Of a DNA stretch of 34,663 nt, positions 1 through 8,595 are shown piece after piece; within the stretch, counting starts at the first letter, position 1, and each line of letters starts with the position of its first letter. This DNA comes from Burkholderiales bacterium. GTDB taxonomy: Bacteria > Pseudomonadota > Gammaproteobacteria > Burkholderiales > Burkholderiaceae_C. The stretch is from NCBI GenBank assembly GCA_021732385.1, contig JAKFVA010000005.1, positions 62,590 to 97,252 of the forward strand. Direction: 5' to 3'. The translations under genes and the position numbers were made by a program. The notes under the pieces were generated by a model. It ran no database searches and was not told where the DNA came from. It saw only the letters and a list, made by a program, of their open reading frames with translations.

Positions 1-1077
1 CACACCAAGGCCAGTGCCAGTTGCGGCTCGTGCACGGGTTTGGTTGAGCAGATTTTGATGTTCACCGCAGGTGGGGATTACTCCGCTGCACCCAAGCTCA
101 AGGCCATGTGCGGCTGCACCGAGCATGGCCACCAAGCGGTGCGCGAGGCCATCGTCAAAGAAAAGCTGCTGAGCATCGCTACCGTGCAGCAGTTCATGGG
201 CTGGAAAACACCCAATGGCTGCTCGAGCTGCCGCCCGGCGCTTAACTACTACCTTATCAGCAGTTGGCCCAAGCTGGCCAAAGACGACCCGCAAAGCCGC
301 TTCATCAATGAACGCAGCCACGCCAATATCCAGAAAGACGGCACCTACAGCGTGATTCCGCGCATGTGGGGCGGGGAAACCACCGCCAGCGAACTGCGCC
401 GCATTGCCGATGCGGTGGACAAATACAAGATTCCCACTGTCAAGGTCACGGGTGGCCAACGTATCGATTTGCTGGGCGTTAAAAAAGAAGACCTGCAATC
501 CGTTTGGAAAGACATCGGCATGCCCAGTGGCCACGCTTATGCCAAGGCGCTGCGCACCGTGAAAACTTGCGTCGGCAGCGAGTGGTGCCGCATGGGTACG
601 CAAGACTCCACGCAAATGGGCAAAGACCTGGAACGCGCCATGTGGCGCATGTACGCCCCGCACAAGGTCAAGTTTGCTGTCAGCGGCTGCCCACGCAATT
701 GCGCCGAGGCGGGCATCAAGGACGTGGGCATCATCGGCGTTGACAGTGGCTGGGAGATGTACGTAGCGGGCAACGGCGGCATCAAAACCGAAGTGGCGCA
801 CTTCTTTACCAAGCTCAAAACCGCCGCTGAGGTGCTGGAGTACACAGGGGCGTTTTGCGAGCTGTATCGGCGAGAAGGCTGGTATCTGGAGCGCACGGTG
901 CACTATGTCAACCGAGTAGGCCTGGATTACGTCAAGAAAAAAATCCTCGATGACCATGAAGGCCGCAAGGCCCTGTGGGAACAATTGCAGTTCGCGCTCG
1001 ATGGCGAACCCGACCCTTGGTTTGAACTGGACAAGGCTGCGGTCGACACCCGGCAGTTTGAAGCCATTTCCGCATAA
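1..1077 (+). CDS. nirB: Assimilatory nitrite reductase large subunit, C-terminal part (5' end outside window)
   Basis: This is the C-terminal 358 residues of the siroheme/[4Fe-4S] enzyme that reduces nitrite to ammonium with NAD(P)H in the cytoplasm. The frame is open from base 1, so the ATG at 40 is internal; full NirB is usually above 800 residues and its FAD/NAD domains lie upstream. The first residues (CGSC, then CGCTEHGH and CSSC) belong to the BFD-like [2Fe-2S] region. The siroheme/[4Fe-4S] half-domain follows, with the signature Cys pairs in TCVGSEWCR (C-x5-C) and SGCPRNC (C-x3-C). nirD starts 63 bases downstream, as usual for nirBD. The short gap carries two gccggta copies and a small GCTAT/ATAGC inverted repeat (about 1112-1129). 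Identification is firm. Confidence 0.96.
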   Translation, partial: HTKASASCGSCTGLVEQILMFTAGGDYSAAPKLKAMCGCTEHGHQAVREAIVKEKLLSIATVQQFMGWKTPNGCSSCRPALNYYLISSWPKLAKDDPQSRFINERSHANIQKDGTYSVIPRMWGGETTASELRRIADAVDKYKIPTVKVTGGQRIDLLGVKKEDLQSVWKDIGMPSGHAYAKALRTVKTCVGSEWCRMGTQDSTQMGKDLERAMWRMYAPHKVKFAVSGCPRNCAEAGIKDVGIIGVDSGWEMYVAGNGGIKTEVAHFFTKLKTAAEVLEYTGAFCELYRREGWYLERTVHYVNRVGLDYVKKKILDDHEGRKALWEQLQFALDGEPDPWFELDKAAVDTRQFEAISA

Positions 1078-1140
1078 AAAATCTGCCGGTACTTTCATGA
1101 AAATGCCGGTAGCTATACACAAAATAGCAAAGAACCTGTC

Positions 1141-1533
1141 ATGAGCGACTGGAAAAAAATCTGCCTGGTATCTGATATTCCAGTGCTTGGCTCGCGCCGC
1201 GTCACACGGGCGCAAGGCATGGACGTAGCCGTATTTCGTAACAGCGAAGATAAGGTGTTCGCCTTGCTTGACCGCTGCCCGCACAAGGGCGGTCCACTGT
1301 CCCAGGGCATCGTGCATGGCGAGAGCGTTGCCTGCCCATTGCACAACTGGAATATTGGGCTGGGTGACGGCTGCGCCAGAGCGCCGGACGAAGGTTGCAC
1401 ACCCAAGTTTGTGGTCAAGGTGGAAGCGGATGCGGTGTACTTGAGTGCGACGGAACTCGCTAGTCACGCGCTGGATTTGCCCAAGCCGCTGGCGGGGCCG
1501 GCACTCAAGACGGCGCACATCGCCACGGCATGA
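1141..1533 (+). CDS. nirD: Nitrite reductase small subunit (Rieske-type)
   Basis: This 130-residue protein has a Rieske-like fold and partners NirB in the cytoplasmic nitrite reductase. Both Rieske ligand pairs are present: C46-P-H48 and C65-P-L-H68 (in CPHKGGPLSQG and CPLHNW). It therefore probably binds a [2Fe-2S] cluster, unlike the enterobacterial dissimilatory NirD, which has lost these residues. It lies directly after nirB and before nasA in one transcription unit. Only a weak purine-rich stretch (AAAGAA) precedes the ATG. Length and motifs fit the family well. Confidence 0.95.
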   Translation: MSDWKKICLVSDIPVLGSRRVTRAQGMDVAVFRNSEDKVFALLDRCPHKGGPLSQGIVHGESVACPLHNWNIGLGDGCARAPDEGCTPKFVVKVEADAVYLSATELASHALDLPKPLAGPALKTAHIATA

Positions 1534-1538
1534 CCGCC

Positions 1539-1655
1539 ATGGAAAACGGGTCCGCCTGCCCTTACCGTGGCGTGGGCTGTGAACTCGCCTGCGGTGGCCC
1601 GCGCTGCAGTATCTTGAAAATACGCCGTAGCCCAAGTGTCTTGCACAATGACTGA
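1539..1655 (+). other. Short ORF resembling the nasA N-terminus, out of frame (duplication relic or small ORF)
   Basis: An ATG at 1539 opens a 38-codon frame ending in TGA at 1655, overlapping the nasA ATG at 1648 in another frame. Its start reads MENGSACPYRGVGCELACGG, strikingly like the CPYCGVGCG of NasA. At DNA level 27 bases from 1556 match 27 bases around 1668 with three mismatches by eye. One mismatch changes the second Cys codon to Arg. The frame holds four Cys (residues 7, 14, 18, 23), but the spacing no longer fits the NasA cluster motif. No protein product is claimed; a duplication of the gene start followed by decay is the simplest reading. Confidence 0.45.
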
Positions 1656-4434
1656 AACAAAATCCACCTGCCCCTACTGTGGCGTGGGCTGCGGCGTCGT
1701 CATTGAATCGCGAGGCGACCAAATCATTGGCGTGCGCGGCGACCCTGAGCACCCGGCCAACTTTGGCCGCCTGTGCAGCAAAGGCGCGAACCTGGCGCTC
1801 ACGGCCACGCGTGAGGTGACGCTGCAATCGCGCCTGCTCTACCCCATGCAGCGCAGCACGCGTGGTGCAGTAGCGCAACGCATCACCTGGGACGCTGCGC
1901 TGGATTTTGCTGCGGCCAAACTGGCCCAAGTGGTGCGTGACCATGGCCCTGATGCGCTGGGCTTTTATATCAGCGGCCAGTTGCTCACCGAAGACTATTA
2001 CGTATTCAACAAGCTTGCCAAGGGCTTGCTGGGTACCAACAACATCGACACCAACTCGCGCCTTTGCATGAGCAGCGCAGTGGCGGGCTACAAGCAAACA
2101 CTGGGGGCGGATGCGCCGCCCAATTGCTATGACGACGTGAACCACGCGGGTTGCATCTTTATCGTGGGCAGCAACACGGCCTACGCGCACCCGGTGCTGT
2201 TTCGCCGGATTGAAGATGCCAAGAAGGCGCGGCCCGACATGAAGATCATCTTCTGTGACCCACGCCGCACCGACACCGCCGAAATCGCTGATTTGTACTT
2301 GCCCATCCAGCCCGGTACCGACGTGATGCTTTTCAACGGCCTGCTGCACATCATGCTATGGGAAGGCTGGACAGATGCCGCCTATATTGCCGCGCATACA
2401 AGTGGTTTTGAGGCGCTCAAAGCCACAGTGCGTGAAGCCTCGCCGGATACCGTGGCGCAAGTCTGCGGCATTAAAAAAGAAGACCTGTTTGTTGCGGCCA
2501 AGCTCTTTGCCAACGGCGGTTCGGGCGACGCCGGACAACGCGCCACGACCCTCAGCCTCTACTGCCAGGGCCTAAACCAAAGCAGCAGCGGCACCGCCAA
2601 GAACGCCGCCTTGATTAACCTGCACCTCGCCACGGCGCAAATCGGCAAGCCTGGCGCTGGCCCGTTTTCACTGACTGGCCAGCCCAATGCCATGGGCGGA
2701 CGCGAGGTTGGTGGCCTGGCCAACCTGCTGTCTGCCCACCGCGACATGGCCAACCCCGCGCATCGGGCCGAGGTGGCCGCGTTATGGGGTGTACCGGATG
2801 TGCCCAGCCAGCCCGGCAAAACTGCGGTGGAAATGTTCCAGGCCGCTGCCGATGGTGAGATCAAGGTGCTGTGGATTGCCTGCACCAACCCCGCGCAAAG
2901 CATGCCCGACCAAAGCACCGTGCGCCGCGCCCTAGAGCGCGCCGAACTGGTGGTGGTGCAAGAAGCCTTTGCCACAGCCGCCACCTGCAACTACGCCGAC
3001 TTGCTGCTGCCCGCCAGCACCTGGGGCGAAAAAATCGGCACGGTGACCAACAGCGAGCGCCGCATCAGCCGCGTACGTGCTGCCGTGCCTGCGGCAGGCC
3101 AGGCGCGGCACGACTGGCAAATTGCAGTAGATTTGGCCAAGCGGTTGGAAGGCGGTAAACCCACACTCTTCCCCTACACCGTACCCGAGCAAATCTGGAA
3201 CGAACACCGCGAATCCACCCGCGGCCGTGACCTCGACATCACCGGTTTGTCCTACCAGTTACTGGAAGAAAAAGGCCCGCAGTTCTGGCCGTTTTCCGAA
3301 GGACAACGCGAGGGCAAAAAGCGCCTGTACGAAGACGGCATGTTCCCCACCACAGACGGCAAAGCAAAATTTGCCAACACCGTGTACCAGCCATTGGCCG
3401 AGCCGCGCGAATCACGCTACCCGTTCTCCCTGACCACCGGAAGGCTCAGAGACCAGTGGCACGGCATGACGCGAACTGGCACGCTGGGCAAGCTGTTTGG
3501 CCATGTGGCCGAGCCGTCGGTGGAGATGAATCCGCAAGACATGGCGCGGCGGCTGCTTAAAAACGGTGATCTGGTGCATGTCACCTCCAAACGCGGCTCG
3601 ATTGTGGTGCCGGTGCAGGGCAGCAACGAGATTGGCTTTAGCCAAGCCTTTATCGCCATGCATTGGGGCGAAGAGTTTTTGAGCGGATGCAGCAGCACCG
3701 GCGATGCATTGGCGGGTGTGAACGCGCTCACTACGTCCGCCTTTTGCCCCAGCTCCAAACAGCCCGAACTCAAGCACGCCGCTGTCAAAATTTTGAAAGC
3801 CGAGTTGCCCTGGAATCTGCTGGCGGTTGCCTGGCTGCCAGACAACAGCGCCCTGGCCTCCCGCGAAGAGCTCAAGGCGCTAATGCGTCTTTTCCCCTTT
3901 GCCAGTTGCACCCCGTTTGGCCAAACGCGCAGCGGCCTACTGTTTCGTGCAGCGGGGCATGCTGCCGCGCCCGACGCTGTGCTGGTCAACATTGAGCGCC
4001 TGCTCGGCCTGGCCAGCGCCGAGGTACTTCATTACGCCGACAAGCGCAAAGGCCAGCGCCGCACCATGCGCCTGGCACGCCACGCGGATGCCGTGCATCT
4101 GGAAGGCTTTTTACTCAGCGGCGACACCACAGCCGAGGTCTGGATCAAGGCGCTTTTGCAGCAAGAGTTGCCAGCCCAGGCCTATGGTCGCCTGCTACTG
4201 GTACCAGGCGCGAAAGCGCCAGTGGCGGTGCAGTCCAGGGGCAAACAGGTGTGCAGTTGCCTGAATGTGAGTGACATTGCCATTACCCAGTTTCTGGCGC
4301 AGTGCGAGGGCACCGACGAGACGCGGTTGGGCTTGTTGCAAACCGCCCTGAAATGCGGCACCAGCTGCGGCTCCTGCGTGCCACAGTTAAAACGCATGGT
4401 GCGTTCAGTCGAAGTACCCAAGCAGCCTGCCTGA
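1648..4434 (+). CDS. nasA: Assimilatory nitrate reductase catalytic subunit (Mo-bisMGD, [4Fe-4S], C-terminal [2Fe-2S])
   Basis: This 928-residue enzyme reduces nitrate to nitrite in the cytoplasm, feeding NirBD. The N-terminal [4Fe-4S] motif is C8-x2-C11-x3-C15-x27-C43. A molybdopterin oxidoreductase domain follows, with a Cys in NSRLCMSSAV as probable Mo ligand, and then the molydopterin-dinucleotide-binding domain from about residue 590. The C-terminus (CSCLNVSD ... CGTSCGSC) is a BFD-like [2Fe-2S] domain, as in Klebsiella-type NasA, so electrons probably enter there. The ATG at 1648 was chosen over an in-frame GTG at 1636 because it gives the usual N-terminus. The gene sits between nirD and ybiB in the same direction. 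Mog, needed for its cofactor, is encoded at 19812-20501. Confidence 0.95.
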   Translation: MTETKSTCPYCGVGCGVVIESRGDQIIGVRGDPEHPANFGRLCSKGANLALTATREVTLQSRLLYPMQRSTRGAVAQRITWDAALDFAAAKLAQVVRDHGPDALGFYISGQLLTEDYYVFNKLAKGLLGTNNIDTNSRLCMSSAVAGYKQTLGADAPPNCYDDVNHAGCIFIVGSNTAYAHPVLFRRIEDAKKARPDMKIIFCDPRRTDTAEIADLYLPIQPGTDVMLFNGLLHIMLWEGWTDAAYIAAHTSGFEALKATVREASPDTVAQVCGIKKEDLFVAAKLFANGGSGDAGQRATTLSLYCQGLNQSSSGTAKNAALINLHLATAQIGKPGAGPFSLTGQPNAMGGREVGGLANLLSAHRDMANPAHRAEVAALWGVPDVPSQPGKTAVEMFQAAADGEIKVLWIACTNPAQSMPDQSTVRRALERAELVVVQEAFATAATCNYADLLLPASTWGEKIGTVTNSERRISRVRAAVPAAGQARHDWQIAVDLAKRLEGGKPTLFPYTVPEQIWNEHRESTRGRDLDITGLSYQLLEEKGPQFWPFSEGQREGKKRLYEDGMFPTTDGKAKFANTVYQPLAEPRESRYPFSLTTGRLRDQWHGMTRTGTLGKLFGHVAEPSVEMNPQDMARRLLKNGDLVHVTSKRGSIVVPVQGSNEIGFSQAFIAMHWGEEFLSGCSSTGDALAGVNALTTSAFCPSSKQPELKHAAVKILKAELPWNLLAVAWLPDNSALASREELKALMRLFPFASCTPFGQTRSGLLFRAAGHAAAPDAVLVNIERLLGLASAEVLHYADKRKGQRRTMRLARHADAVHLEGFLLSGDTTAEVWIKALLQQELPAQAYGRLLLVPGAKAPVAVQSRGKQVCSCLNVSDIAITQFLAQCEGTDETRLGLLQTALKCGTSCGSCVPQLKRMVRSVEVPKQPA

Positions 4435-4470
4435 AGCCCAGCCATAGCAACGGCTCGTGGACAATACGCC

Positions 4471-5376
4471 ATGGCTATTGCGCATTACATCAAGGAAATT
4501 GGCCGCGGCAAAGACGGCGCACGTGCCTTGACGCGCGAACAGGCTGCCGACTTGTTTGGCCAAGTGCTCGATGGCAGCGTGACTGACCTGGAAACCGGCG
4601 CTTTTTGCCTGGCCATGCGCATCAAGGGCGAGACGCCCCAGGAAATGGCTGGTTTTCTTGACGCTACCGAGCAGCGCTTGCACAAACTGCCCGACAACCA
4701 TGCCACCACCGTGGTGCTGCCCAGCTACAACGGTGCACGCAAATTGCCGGTGCTCACACCCTTGTTGGCGCTACTGCTGGCGCGCGCGGGTCTGCCTGTG
4801 CTGGTGCATGGTGCCGCCACTGAATCTAAACGGGTTTTTACCGCTCAGGTGCTGGAGGCGCTAGGTGTAGCCGCACTTTCCGCCATTGGCCCAGTGGCTG
4901 CCGGGAGCGTGGCTTTTGCGCCCACCGAACTGCTTTGCCCCGGCCTCAAGCGCTTGCTGGATGTGCGCCGCGTAGTGGGCTTGCGCAACCCGGCGCACAG
5001 CTTGGTCAAGCTCATGAGTCCCTGCATGGGCCGCAGTCTTTTGGTCACCAGCTACACCCACCCAGAATACGCGCTGTCGATGGCGGCCACGCTGGAATTG
5101 ATGCAAACCAACGCCCTGCTAATGCGTGGCACTGAAGGCGAACCGGTAGCCGACCCGCGCCGCCACCCACAAATTGACGCCTTTGTGCATGGCGAACGCC
5201 GCCAGTTGCAAGCCGCCCAACCCGGCACGCTGGGCACCCTGCCCGACTTGCCCGTGCAGATAGATGCGTTAAGTACGGCAACGTACACAAGACTGGTAAT
5301 GTGCGGCGATAAAGTGGTGCCGCCACCGATTGCACTGCAGGTGGAACACATCTTGCAGACAGTCAAGCGAATATGA
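4471..5376 (+). CDS. ybiB: YbiB/TrpD2-family protein (anthranilate phosphoribosyltransferase fold)
   Basis: This 301-residue protein has the glycosyltransferase family 3 fold of TrpD. The helical N-domain is visible around EIGRGKDGARALTREQA and a central domain around PSYNGARKLPVLTPLLALLL. The glycine-rich PRPP loop of true TrpD is replaced by HGAATESKR, as in YbiB/TrpD2, which is reported as a nucleic-acid-binding protein rather than a Trp biosynthetic enzyme. The gene lies 36 bases after nasA and overlaps cobA by four bases (ATGA at 5373), so it is very probably translated with the nitrate operon. Its role there is unknown. A DNA-damage or regulatory role is known for E. coli YbiB; any nitrogen role is inference. 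Confidence 0.85.
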   Translation: MAIAHYIKEIGRGKDGARALTREQAADLFGQVLDGSVTDLETGAFCLAMRIKGETPQEMAGFLDATEQRLHKLPDNHATTVVLPSYNGARKLPVLTPLLALLLARAGLPVLVHGAATESKRVFTAQVLEALGVAALSAIGPVAAGSVAFAPTELLCPGLKRLLDVRRVVGLRNPAHSLVKLMSPCMGRSLLVTSYTHPEYALSMAATLELMQTNALLMRGTEGEPVADPRRHPQIDAFVHGERRQLQAAQPGTLGTLPDLPVQIDALSTATYTRLVMCGDKVVPPPIALQVEHILQTVKRI

Positions 5377-6203
5377 GTAACGGCATCGTCATTTTTGACC
5401 CGAATACAACAGACCCAGGCCAGGCGCTGCTGCATTGCACGCTGGTGGGCGCGGGCCCGGGCGACCCCGAGTTGCTCACCCTCAAGGCACTCAAGGCCAT
5501 CAAAGCAGCCACTGTGCTGTTTGTTGATGACCTGGTCAGCGACGCCGTAGTGGCACTGGCCTCGCCTGACGCACGTGTGGTGCATGTGGGCAAGCGCGGC
5601 GGCTGCAAGTCAACACCACAGGCTTTTATAGAAAAGCTTATGGTCATGGCGGTGCGCGAGGGCCAGCAAGTGGTGCGCCTGAAGGGCGGCGACCCGTTCA
5701 TTTTTGGGCGTGGCGGCGAAGAGGCCGAGAACCTGCGCGCGGCGGGCATAACGGTCTCGGTTGTCAACGGCATCACCTCCGGGCTGGCAGCAACTACAGC
5801 TCTGGGCGTGCCACTGACCCATCGCGATCATGCCCATGGTGTGGTGTTTGTCACTGGCCATGCCAAGCCCGGCGACAGCGGCCCGGACTGGCGCTTGCTG
5901 GCCGCCACCGCCGCGCAAGCCAAACTGACCTTGGTCATCTACATGGGCATAACAGGTTCACAGCGCATCCAAGACGGTTTACTGCAAGGTCTGCCACCCA
6001 ATACGCCTGTGGCCGTCATTCAGCATGCAAGCTTGCCCCAGCAGCGCCATGCCGTGACCCAGCTGGAGAACTTGCGCAACACCATAGAGCGGGAGCAATT
6101 GCTGAGTCCGTGCGTGATTGTGGTGGGCCATGTGCTGCAAGGACTGGTAGCGTTGGGTGCGTCGCAAAACGCGCTTCCCACGGGCGCAGCTGTGCACGCT
6201 TAG
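5373..6203 (+). CDS. cobA: Uroporphyrinogen-III C-methyltransferase (SUMT)
   Basis: This 276-residue enzyme methylates uroporphyrinogen III twice with SAM to give precorrin-2, the precursor of siroheme. Family motifs are clear: VGAGPGDPELLTLKAL near residue 30, VHVGKRGG, the GGDPFIFGRGGEE loop, and the VVNGITSGLAA and PLTHRD stretches. It is the stand-alone SUMT type without the CysG dehydrogenase/chelatase domain, so another protein must finish siroheme. Its place in the nitrite reductase operon matches the siroheme demand of NirB. Its ATG overlaps the ybiB stop (ATGA). Its stop overlaps the stop of the convergent small gene at 6200 by four bases, leaving no room for a terminator between them. 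Confidence 0.95.
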   Translation: MSNGIVIFDPNTTDPGQALLHCTLVGAGPGDPELLTLKALKAIKAATVLFVDDLVSDAVVALASPDARVVHVGKRGGCKSTPQAFIEKLMVMAVREGQQVVRLKGGDPFIFGRGGEEAENLRAAGITVSVVNGITSGLAATTALGVPLTHRDHAHGVVFVTGHAKPGDSGPDWRLLAATAAQAKLTLVIYMGITGSQRIQDGLLQGLPPNTPVAVIQHASLPQQRHAVTQLENLRNTIEREQLLSPCVIVVGHVLQGLVALGASQNALPTGAAVHA

Positions 6204-6538
6204 CGCTGGGGTATTCGGTGGTTGGCCTGGTGCCTGCCGCCGCCCTCCATTTCGGTGGGTCGCAGCGCGGCGTGTTTGGTCACGCGCCCCCGCATGCGCT
6301 GGCGCCACAGCCGAAACGAGGCGGCCTTCAAATGCTGGCGCATCAAGGCCACCACGGCAGATTCATTCAAGCCAAATTGCGCTGCAATCGCCTCAAAGGG
6401 CGTGCGGTCCTCCCAGGCCATCTCCACCACGCGTGAGATGTCCGCTGGCGACAACATGCGGGCTGCAACAGCGGCCGTTGGCTCCACGCTGCGGGGCAAA
6501 ATCGGCGGCTCGGCCATCGATTCAAAGGTTGGCAACAT
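6200..6538 (-). CDS. Small conserved protein of the TIGR03643 type
   Basis: This protein has up to 112 residues. The conserved core is DISRVVEMAWEDRTPFEAIA, then a helix-turn-helix-like stretch (AQFGLNESAVVALMRQ), then SSFRLW-like and GRVTKH elements (here ASFRLWRQRMRGRVTKH). This is how I recognise the TIGR03643 family, which has no known function. The core is about 65-70 residues, so the real start may be the ATG at 6517 or 6457 rather than 6538. The N-terminal 28 residues are poorly conserved-looking. It is divergent from the flavoprotein at 6560 with only ~20 bases between if the long start is used, and its 3' end overlaps cobA. Confidence 0.75.
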   Translation of the reverse strand: MLPTFESMAEPPILPRSVEPTAAVAARMLSPADISRVVEMAWEDRTPFEAIAAQFGLNESAVVALMRQHLKAASFRLWRQRMRGRVTKHAALRPTEMEGGGRHQANHRIPQR

Positions 6539-6559
6539 GGCATCAAGGATACTTCAGGC

Positions 6560-7795
6560 ATGACTGAATTGGATCCAATGCGCTTTGATGTGGTGGTAGT
6601 TGGCGCGGGTGCGGCGGGCCTGTTTTGCGCTGGCGTGGCGGGCCAGCGGGGCCTGAAAGTGCTGCTGCTTGATCACAGTGAAAAAGTGGCCGAGAAAATC
6701 CGCATCTCGGGCGGTGGGCGCTGCAATTTCACCAATACCGGTACCACGCCGGCCAACTTCATCAGCGCCAACCCGCACTTTTGCCGCTCGGCGCTGTCGC
6801 GCTACACACCGCAGGATTTTCTGGCGCTGATGAAACGTTACGGCATTGCCTGGCATGAAAAGCACAAGGGGCAGCTGTTTTGCGACCGCTCGGCAGAAGA
6901 CGTTATTGCCATGCTGCTGGCCGAATGCGCCGCAGGCCAAGTGCAGCGCTGGCAGCCATGCAGCGTCAAGGCCTTGCGCTTTAACACGCGCGCGGCAGGT
7001 GCGGCGCACTATGAAATTGATACCAGCCAAGGCCGCGTCACTGCCGCGCAAGTGGTGGTGGCCACGGGCGGCCTGTCCATCCCACAAATTGGCGCTAGCG
7101 ACTGGGGTTACCGCGTGGCCCAGCAGTTTGGTTTGCGCTTGGTTGCCCCACGTGCGGCGCTGGTACCGCTAACGTTTGACGGCGCTGCCTGGGCGCCATT
7201 TGCGCAGCTTGCCGGGCTGGCACTACCAGTTGAAATCAGCACGGGCAGCAAAAAATCCGCCGTTAGTTTTGCTGAAGACCTGCTGTTTACTCACCGTGGC
7301 CTCAGCGGCCCCGGGGTGCTGCAGATCTCCAGCTACTGGCAAAGTGGCGCGCCGCTTCGGCTGAACCTGGTACCCGAGGTGGATGTACTGCACGCCCTGC
7401 AACAAGCCAAAACCCGCTCGCGCAAACTGATTGCCAATGAACTGGCCAACCATGTGCCGGCCCGCCTTGCCGATGCCTGGGTGCAGCAAGACGCCGCCTG
7501 GCAGCGCCCTGTCAGCGAGGCCTCTGAAAAAGCGCTGGCTGCGCTGGCGCAGCGCCTCTCGCAATGGGACATCACGCCCAATGGCACGGAAGGCTACAAA
7601 AAAGCCGAGGTCACGGCCGGTGGTGTGGACACGCGCGACCTCTCCTCACAAACGCTGCAGAGCAGGCAACCCGGCCTGTACTTCATTGGCGAGGTAGTGG
7701 ATGTGACGGGCTGGCTGGGTGGCTACAACTTTCAGTGGGCCTGGGCCAGTGGCTGGGCTTGCGCGCAGGCATTGGCAGCAGCGCACTCCCCATAA
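6560..7795 (+). CDS. yhiN: NAD(P)/FAD-dependent oxidoreductase of the YhiN/HI0933 family
   Basis: This is a 411-residue flavoprotein. The FAD-binding Rossmann motif VVGAGAAGLFCAG is at about residues 12-24. The family signature ISGGGRCNFTN lies near residue 50. The C-terminal FAD-contacting stretch GEVVDVTGWLGGYNFQWAW is typical of YhiN. The physiological substrate is not known for most members; the BaiN branch acts on bile acids, which should not be assumed here. The start could also be the ATG at 6578, since the preceding six residues (MTELDP) are not part of the fold. No good ribosome binding site precedes either ATG, and a -10-like GATACT lies six bases before 6560. The next gene starts 69 bases downstream. 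Confidence 0.88.
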   Translation: MTELDPMRFDVVVVGAGAAGLFCAGVAGQRGLKVLLLDHSEKVAEKIRISGGGRCNFTNTGTTPANFISANPHFCRSALSRYTPQDFLALMKRYGIAWHEKHKGQLFCDRSAEDVIAMLLAECAAGQVQRWQPCSVKALRFNTRAAGAAHYEIDTSQGRVTAAQVVVATGGLSIPQIGASDWGYRVAQQFGLRLVAPRAALVPLTFDGAAWAPFAQLAGLALPVEISTGSKKSAVSFAEDLLFTHRGLSGPGVLQISSYWQSGAPLRLNLVPEVDVLHALQQAKTRSRKLIANELANHVPARLADAWVQQDAAWQRPVSEASEKALAALAQRLSQWDITPNGTEGYKKAEVTAGGVDTRDLSSQTLQSRQPGLYFIGEVVDVTGWLGGYNFQWAWASGWACAQALAAAHSP

Positions 7796-7864
7796 CTGCA
7801 AGCGCTGCCTGCGCCACAGCAGCAAAACGGGAATAATCCGACCACTTTAAAAAAGGAAATGCAC

Positions 7865-8536
7865 ATGGCAAACCGCGTGGCCTTGATTGTGGGTGCCGGG
7901 CCGGGCATCAGCGCCGCATTTGGGCAAACCCTGTTGGCTGCAGGCTACCAAGTGGCGCTGGCCGCCCGCAATATGGACAAGCTGCGGCCACTCGCGCAGG
8001 GTATGGGCGCGTCGGCTTTTGCGGTGGACGCGGCATCTGCCTCCAGCATTGCGCAGCTCTTCAGTGAAGTTGACGAAGCACTTGGCCCGCCGGAGGTGGT
8101 GCTCTACAACCCCAGCGCCCGCATTCGCGGCGATTTGCTCAGCCTGGACATGGCCGCCGCCTCGCAAGCGGTTCAAATTACGGCACTGGGCGCGCTGGCC
8201 ACGGCGCAAGAAGCGGCACGGCGCATGCTCCCGCGCGGCAGTGGCAGCCTGTTTTTCACCGGTGCCACTGCGGGCGTCAAGGGGTTTGCCCGCTCGTCGG
8301 TTTTTGCCATGGGCAAATTTGCGCTGCGCGGCCTGGCGCAAAGCCTGGCACGCGAGCTGGGGCCTGCGGGCATTCATGTGGTGCACTTTGTAGTGGACGG
8401 TTCGGTCAAGCACACCAATGAACCCAACGTGCTGACGCCGCAGGCCATTGCCCAGTCGTACATGGCCGCCCTGGCCCAGCCGCCCGGCGCCTGGAGCTGG
8501 GAAGTTGAGCTGCGTAGCCACACCGAGCCGTTTTAA
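7865..8536 (+). CDS. Short-chain dehydrogenase/reductase family protein, atypical active site
   Basis: This 223-residue protein has a Rossmann fold. The cofactor loop reads GAGPGIS rather than the classical TGxxxGIG. SLFFTGATAG carries the strand before the usual catalytic Ser. The classical YxxxK motif reads FAMGK (within SVFAMGKFALRGLAQ), so Lys is kept but the catalytic Tyr is Phe. Known SDR relatives share this FAxxK form followed by ARELGP-GIHV and HFVVDG, so it is a family trait and not a sequencing slip. The ATG at 7865 is preferred because AAGGA ends seven bases upstream; the in-frame ATG at 7859 is too close to it. Substrate unknown. Confidence 0.85.
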   Translation: MANRVALIVGAGPGISAAFGQTLLAAGYQVALAARNMDKLRPLAQGMGASAFAVDAASASSIAQLFSEVDEALGPPEVVLYNPSARIRGDLLSLDMAAASQAVQITALGALATAQEAARRMLPRGSGSLFFTGATAGVKGFARSSVFAMGKFALRGLAQSLARELGPAGIHVVHFVVDGSVKHTNEPNVLTPQAIAQSYMAALAQPPGAWSWEVELRSHTEPF

Positions 8537-8595
8537 GGCTGCCGTTTTTGGCAGGCTGGGCGCACAATGGCGCTTTAACCGCAAAGGCCAGCCCC

